From Rehmannia glutinosa (Eukaryota; Streptophyta; Magnoliopsida; Lamiales; Orobanchaceae), in assembly GCA_016081115.2 (NCBI GenBank), contig JABTTQ020003013.1, forward strand, positions 217,425 to 281,424: a DNA stretch of 64,000 nucleotides. Reading direction: 5' to 3'. The translations under genes and the position numbers were made by a program. Below are positions 59,058 through 64,000 of the stretch, one piece after another (positions within the stretch are counted from its first letter, which is position 1; every line of letters begins with the position of its first letter). The notes under the pieces were generated by a model. That model searched no databases, had not been told where the DNA came from, and was given only the letters and a program-made list of their open reading frames with translations.

Positions 59058-61366
59058 TTAGTTTTTGTACCCATGCTTGTGCAGGTCACGAGGGGTTAGT
59101 TTTGTAAGATGATCCAACCAACTTTATAGCCAAATGACTTGACTCTAAGAGGTTGCCATCTATAACGTGCCATAATCATAACTCGCTTTGGCAAATTGCT
59201 TGGGGGCTTTAGGTTCATACACATTTGTCTTTTTTGTTTGTATGCGTGTGTGTGTTTTACCAATTACCTTCTTTGGGTAGTTGTGATATTTCTCGAGTGT
59301 AGTCTTGGGTGCATATGTGTGCGATGATAGCTCGTTTGACTTTGAAATGACCTTTGTTGAGTTCTAGGTCTTTGCCATTTGAGCTTATATTCCATAGGTC
59401 TTTCTTCGATATTTTCACATTATTCCAATCGCTTGGCTTGGTAATTTCTACCATTCCCATCATATGTGTTTCTTTGATAAAACTTCCCTGGGAATAGCTC
59501 TGTTTCTTCTTTACAAGTACTTCCTATTCGGGAGTTTTGAGAACTTTCTCGATTTCTTCTCAGCTGTCCTCTCGGCTTGCTCAATGGTTGTTTTCTTTTC
59601 CTTTATATAAGAGGCCAGTTTGTTTGTGATTGTGCTTTGGAGTGAATGGGTGCAACATTTGGCGTCTTGGATTTTTGAGATGCTTCATTACTTGAAGATC
59701 CTTTTTCCAAAATCACTGCAGGAGTTTCGATTTGTGTGCAAAGGTGAATCTATGCGTTTTATCTCACACTCTTTTGGCTCATTATAAGGTCATCCAATGA
59801 TTTAGATGCCTTTGTAAATGATGCAACACATTCTTGAGATCATTTTCCCTCTTTTCTATATGACTATTATTTACGCTATTAGTTTTGCATTAGCCTTGAC
59901 TCTTTGTTCTCATTAGCTATGTGACTTAGAGTACCAGCTCCTTAGTCCATTTGTGAGTTTTGGCTTTTGAAATGGGCCGTTTTTCCTCCTTTAATAGCGT
60001 GTGTGAGGATTTAATGTGCTCAAAATATTTTATCATTTTGCCTAATGAATCATAAAGATCGAGTGGGTGATGATGTGTGTGTGTCACAATCACTATCACT
60101 AGAACGAGTGAGATGAGTTAGAGTGTACCTCATCTTCTTGGTCGGGGTTGATCTTGTTCTTTAGCCATTAGACGGATCATTGCTTCTTGAGTCACTTGGT
60201 AGTCGGCTTCACTACTCTCTCGATTCTGCTTGACTTTTGACTCATTTGTCTCGAGCGATCTCTGCGGCTTGACATGGCCTTTTTCTTTTCTTTTCTTGTC
60301 TTAACAAGACTCTTCTTTCTTCTTCATTCTGTATTTATTGACTAGGATATGGACGATCAATAGCAAAGTGTCTGGTTGTTTACGGTTCAACACGAGGTTC
60401 TCGGCTCTTTTGGTCAAACTCTTTCCGTTCTTGGATTATCGGCTCTTTGATATTCAACCTTTTGATGCTCAGCTCTCTTGGGTGCCTATCTTCCTTGACT
60501 TGGAGGGGGAGTGAATGTCTCTAAGGATTCACTACTTGTTTCTTTATAGTTCTTGTTGAAGAACTTGTTGAATCTTTTTAAACATCAAGGCAATTTCCTC
60601 CTGGTCAAAGGCTTCCTTGACTTCAACTCTCTTCCCATCCTTGACTATAAGTGCAAAATTTTTGGTGTTGCCTCCTTGATCTTTTCTTCTCGGCTCAAAC
60701 TCATAGGCTTTGAGGTCCGAGAATAGCTCTAAATGGTTGGATGTTGTTGTGAGGTTCATAGAATGTCTTAGGGCCATGACCTTCATTTCCCATTCGGTGG
60801 GAGGCTTCTCGGAATCTTCATACACATTTTCTTTTCGTGTATATTCTTTCCCAAGAGTGGATAATTCATTTGTGATCTCGGTGAATCGAGCATCCATTTG
60901 ATCCAGGTTTCACTCGCAAGCATTTTAAAATTTTCAAATTTTTTGTACAAAGAACAGACAATTTGTTTTCTTTAATTTGCTCGAGATCCTTCACAAATTA
61001 AAGTTAATTTATCCCGGCATTTGTTTTGCGGTTTGACAAGATTTGACTTTATTGAACATTGCTTTGTCGAGGTTTTGTAAAGTATGTCCTGGCCACATTG
61101 TCCAAGTTGTATCTTCTACATCGCCCTCGTTTGTCCATTCGGTCCTTGGTTTCTCAACCGGTGGTCTTCTTCTCCATGCTTCCTCTCCTTCCCAGCTGCG
61201 GCGCTCTCTGCATACAACTGTGTTCACTTTCGTATTTGCAGTGGCCCATCCTCTATCACTATCCACATTTTATCATGTAAGCGAGATAGATGAGCGCATA
61301 TTTAATTTTCCAGTCATCAAATTCCTCAATAGTGAACATAGGAATGCGTGTCAAATTTGCTTCCAT
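59058..61366 (-). pseudogene. gag of element B, decayed
   Basis: ATG 61366-61364. The UBN2-type core is visible as MDARFTEITNELSTLGKEYT and WEMKVMALRHSMN (60897-60700). The zinc-knuckle region is present at about 60420-60360 but its Cys codons are scrambled by indels. It ends at a UAA (59060-59058) in the same context, aaaaactaattt, as in A. Confidence 0.83.
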
Positions 61367-61478
61367 GATAATAACTTTGTTGAATAGAAATAGCTTTTGA
61401 AAGAGCAAGTGTTAAAAACTTCTTTGAAAGATTGGAGATCTAGTTCAGTAACCAGTGCGGAAGGCTCAATGAACCAAC

Positions 61479-61491
61479 CGCTCAGATATCA
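61479..61491 (-). other. Primer-binding site of element B, altered
   Basis: The minus-strand sequence next to the LTR reads TGATATCTGAGCGG instead of TGGTATCAGAGCGG. Confidence 0.7.
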
Positions 61492-61493
61492 CT

Positions 61494-63080
61494 TGTAGGT
61501 CCCAAGGGGTGTGACTAAGGTTTAGAAGGGGGTTGAATAAACCTTACCAACTTTTCGATTTTAGTCCTTTTAAAGTATTACAGAGTTAAATACACAGCTA
61601 AGTCCTTGGGGGACAGCTAAGTTAGTTAACCAGCAGAGTTAGCCACTCAACAGACTCGATTGAGCTGTTGATAGAATAATTGAGTTGTTTAGTCTAAACC
61701 TTAACTTGATTGTGATGAGATTTTCAGCGGAAGACTTAACACCCTTTTAATTAGATTTGATTTGTTTTAAAACACTTAATTTTAACTTAGTTACTTATCG
61801 CTTGATAGCAAATTATCGCCAGATATAAAGTGATATGCGAGTAAATAAAATGTTGAAATGTAATTGACACAATAATTTTTATAGAGGTTCAAGATGGGGT
61901 AATTCTTCTACTCCTCTCTTCTCCAACTCGGAGAAATCCACTAAGTAGTGATCGTGAGTACAAAGTGGTTATCACCCGTATACAAGTCTTGATCACACAA
62001 AACGACTTGCTCCTTTGGGACTCGATGCGAGATGCCCCTGGTCACACACTGCTTCCCTGGGACTACCTACTTCAGGCTGCTGTCTTGCTACTTCGGCTAA
62101 CTTTCTCAAGCTTTGGATTTGATTACGAAGCCCTCCAATAACTTGAGATTCTGCCCGACTTTGCAACCTTTCTACAATCCTCCTTGGAAAGTAGACTCCC
62201 TTTTCGCTTTCTTCAAAAGTTTCTCTTCAACAGCTTGAAGTTGTCTTCCTTCACGACTAGTGTTCGATCGATTTCCTTCGAGAGTTGGGCTTTGAGGATT
62301 TTGCTAGAATAACTTGAGAATATCTTGCAAAGTTACAAAGATGAATAAATCTTGTTATCTCGTATATGCAAGGTTAGTGTTAACCAAGTGTAACCTTTTC
62401 TCAAAGTGATTCCTCGCCTTTTATAGCCAACTTTCAAAATCAGAATTGAAGAGATAGGCTGATTTTAAAAATCACTTGTGTTCGTTCTTGTCTTGTTGCA
62501 AATTCTTGATGTTGACATTTCCTCGTATTAAATGAACATTCAGCTTTTAGATCTCGACACGAGGTGCGCTTCTTCCCGTTGGTTTATTTCTTTTGCACGC
62601 TTCTAGATCGAGCACTTTAAGACATGGCAAAGATGGAAGCATTACTTGTTTAAGTCAATTTTGACTGCGGCAACGGATTCTTTTCTACTGTCTTGACTGA
62701 TCATAGTCCTTTATTCCCAAGTGACTTTTGGGTTAGCTTCCAATCAATAGATGACTCATCTCACTTCCAACGGAAGCTTCGCTTTCTTGAAGGTTGACTT
62801 GATTGACTCTTCATACAATCAGCGTATATAGCTTGATACTCCTTGCCGAAGTCCTTGACATCTCTTCCTTGCCATACTCGTTTGCTTCAATGAGTCTTCA
62901 TCCTAGTCTTCGATTGACTTCTTGTATATCCAGCATAGCCGACTGACTTTGATGACTCGGACTTGGTCATACGCTCACCCTATCTATTACAATACAAATT
63001 ACAAGAAAATGGGGTGCCAACTTTCTAGTTTAAGTTTTTCATGGCATTCATCAAAGTCTAAAACAATAAATTTCCCAACA
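61494..63080 (-). repeat. 5' LTR of element B
   Basis: tgtaggtcccaagggg to tttcccaaca; followed directly by the cataa target duplication. Aligns along its whole length with 35178-36770. Confidence 0.9.
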
Positions 63081-64000
63081 CATAATATAATCCAATTAAT
63101 CCAAGTATTTTAAAACCCATTCTCGCATCATTTCCCTCAAAAATCCCAATTAATATCATATCATACGCCTTATTGATATCAATTTCAGCCACATCTCCTA
63201 TTTTTCTTTCCCATTCTTCTTCATCCCATGAATAACTCTCAAAGCTTATGAGCACATTATCCAAGATCGATCTACCCGACACAAAAGCGGTCGACTATTC
63301 AAATGATGAGGGTAAAATTCCTTTCAACCTATTAGCTAAGACTCGCTGTAATTTTATAAATCACATTACTCAAATGAAACAGTCTCCAATCCTTCAATGT
63401 TTCGATTATCCCTTCTTCGGGAATAAGAACCACATTTGTATCGTTTAGACCTTCCCGAAAATTACCAATTTAGCCACTTGGTACATGACAAAAACATCAC
63501 TCCCTAGCAACGACAGAACTTTCCTCAAAAAAATGTCGGGCGATTAAATCCATCCGCCCCGACGACTTGTCTGGATGCATTTGTTTCAAGCCAAGAATTC
63601 CTCCAAACTAAAAGGGCTGTAAGTATATTATTATGATTCTGGCTACACACAAAGACAATGTCAAGAACTGCCCAAAGACTCTCCATGGCTTCAAACAATT
63701 TTAAGTAATACTCAAAAACAATCTCGCAAAATGCGTGGCTGATCATTTACCAAAACTCCATTCAAATCTAAAAGCCTTTCAATATTATTATTCATTTGTC
63801 TATTGATGCGCTTCTATGGAAAATCGAGTGTTACTATCACCTTCCTTAAGCCAATGCATTTTAGCCCGTTGTTTCCAATAAATCTCCTCTCTTGTAATAA
63901 TAAGTTCGCTAATTTACTCCGAAGTTCTTCAAATAGAGATTGATTCGATTCAACATCATCATTTGTAGCTCACCCAGAACTTATTACAGCAATACGCAAC
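63081..64000 (-). pseudogene. Second LINE ORF2, upstream part (start of RT); runs off the right edge
   Basis: After the cataa duplication the minus strand again shows LINE RT: GDVAEIDINKAYDM (RT motif with the catalytic Asp, about 63190), MGFKILGLIGLYYVM joining the CVSTVRYST of the part at 35172, and far upstream EIYWKQRAKMHWLKEGDSNT (about 63900-63830), the segment before the RT in plant L1 elements. Several frameshifts. The endonuclease and 5' end lie beyond the window. Confidence 0.85.

Larger units (their letters stand above)
35178..63080 (-). mobile_element. Element B: Sirevirus-type retrotransposon, interrupted by element C
   Basis: LTRs at 35178-36770 and 61494-63080, flanked by the exact 5-bp duplication cataa (35173-35177 and 63081-63085), lying inside the second LINE. 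Without element C it is about 14.2 kb, the same size as element A, with gag, pol and third ORF in the same order on the minus strand. Coding regions are full of small indels. Confidence 0.92.

Noticed and set aside
1..64000. CRISPR array, bacterial operon or phage-like system
   Set aside because: No regularly spaced short repeats with unique spacers and no ribosome-binding or operon structure; introns and plant retroelements show a plant nuclear genome.
1..64000. tRNA or rRNA genes
   Set aside because: No cloverleaf with A/B boxes or conserved rRNA stretches recognised; the only tRNA-related sequences are the retroelement primer-binding sites.

Overview
This is a repeat-dense stretch of plant nuclear DNA, most likely from a eudicot. 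Spliceosomal exon fragments of plant housekeeping genes, several classes of plant transposon, long AT-rich spacers and nested LTR retrotransposons all point that way. There is no operon, phage or CRISPR structure. I found one intact host-like gene, a 130-residue membrane protein at 17204-17596 on the minus strand. Almost everything else is mobile DNA.

Left part (1-6558): the 5' portion of a minus-strand Ty3/gypsy element (gag remnant, leader, PBS, long LTR 2099-4827). Its LTR is split by a solo Sirevirus-type LTR (2372-3615). Right beside the LTR is an exon fragment resembling an exosome RNase PH-type subunit, followed by a degenerate tandem repeat.

Middle-left (6559-16513): a CACTA-type DNA transposon with TNP-style subterminal repeats and no visible transposase. 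It carries broken exons of an LMBR1-like membrane protein gene in two opposite orientations, a first exon of an unrecognised gene and a small MITE. A 4.75-kb L1-type LINE inserted into it with an 18-bp target duplication. After the CACTA element come the membrane protein gene and a spacer.

Right two-thirds (18332-64000): three Ty1/copia elements of the Sirevirus type (LTR about 1.5 kb, initiator-Met PBS, gag, pol and a very long third ORF of about 1,490 codons after pol). Element A (18332-32383, minus) is the best preserved. A second LINE (32911 to beyond 64000, minus) was split by element B (35178-63080, minus, TSD cataa), which was itself split by element C (39035-52731, plus, TSD tcgtc). 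The order of events is LINE, then B, then C.

The most interesting signals are: the oversized third ORF in all three Sireviruses; a UAA shared at the gag/pol junction of all three; a UAG shared in the RNase H region of A and B; and a recurring class of small differences at CAG/CTG (CHG) trinucleotides that separates A, B and C and even the two LTRs of C. That last pattern may reflect consensus errors at methylated cytosines or genuine site-specific decay.
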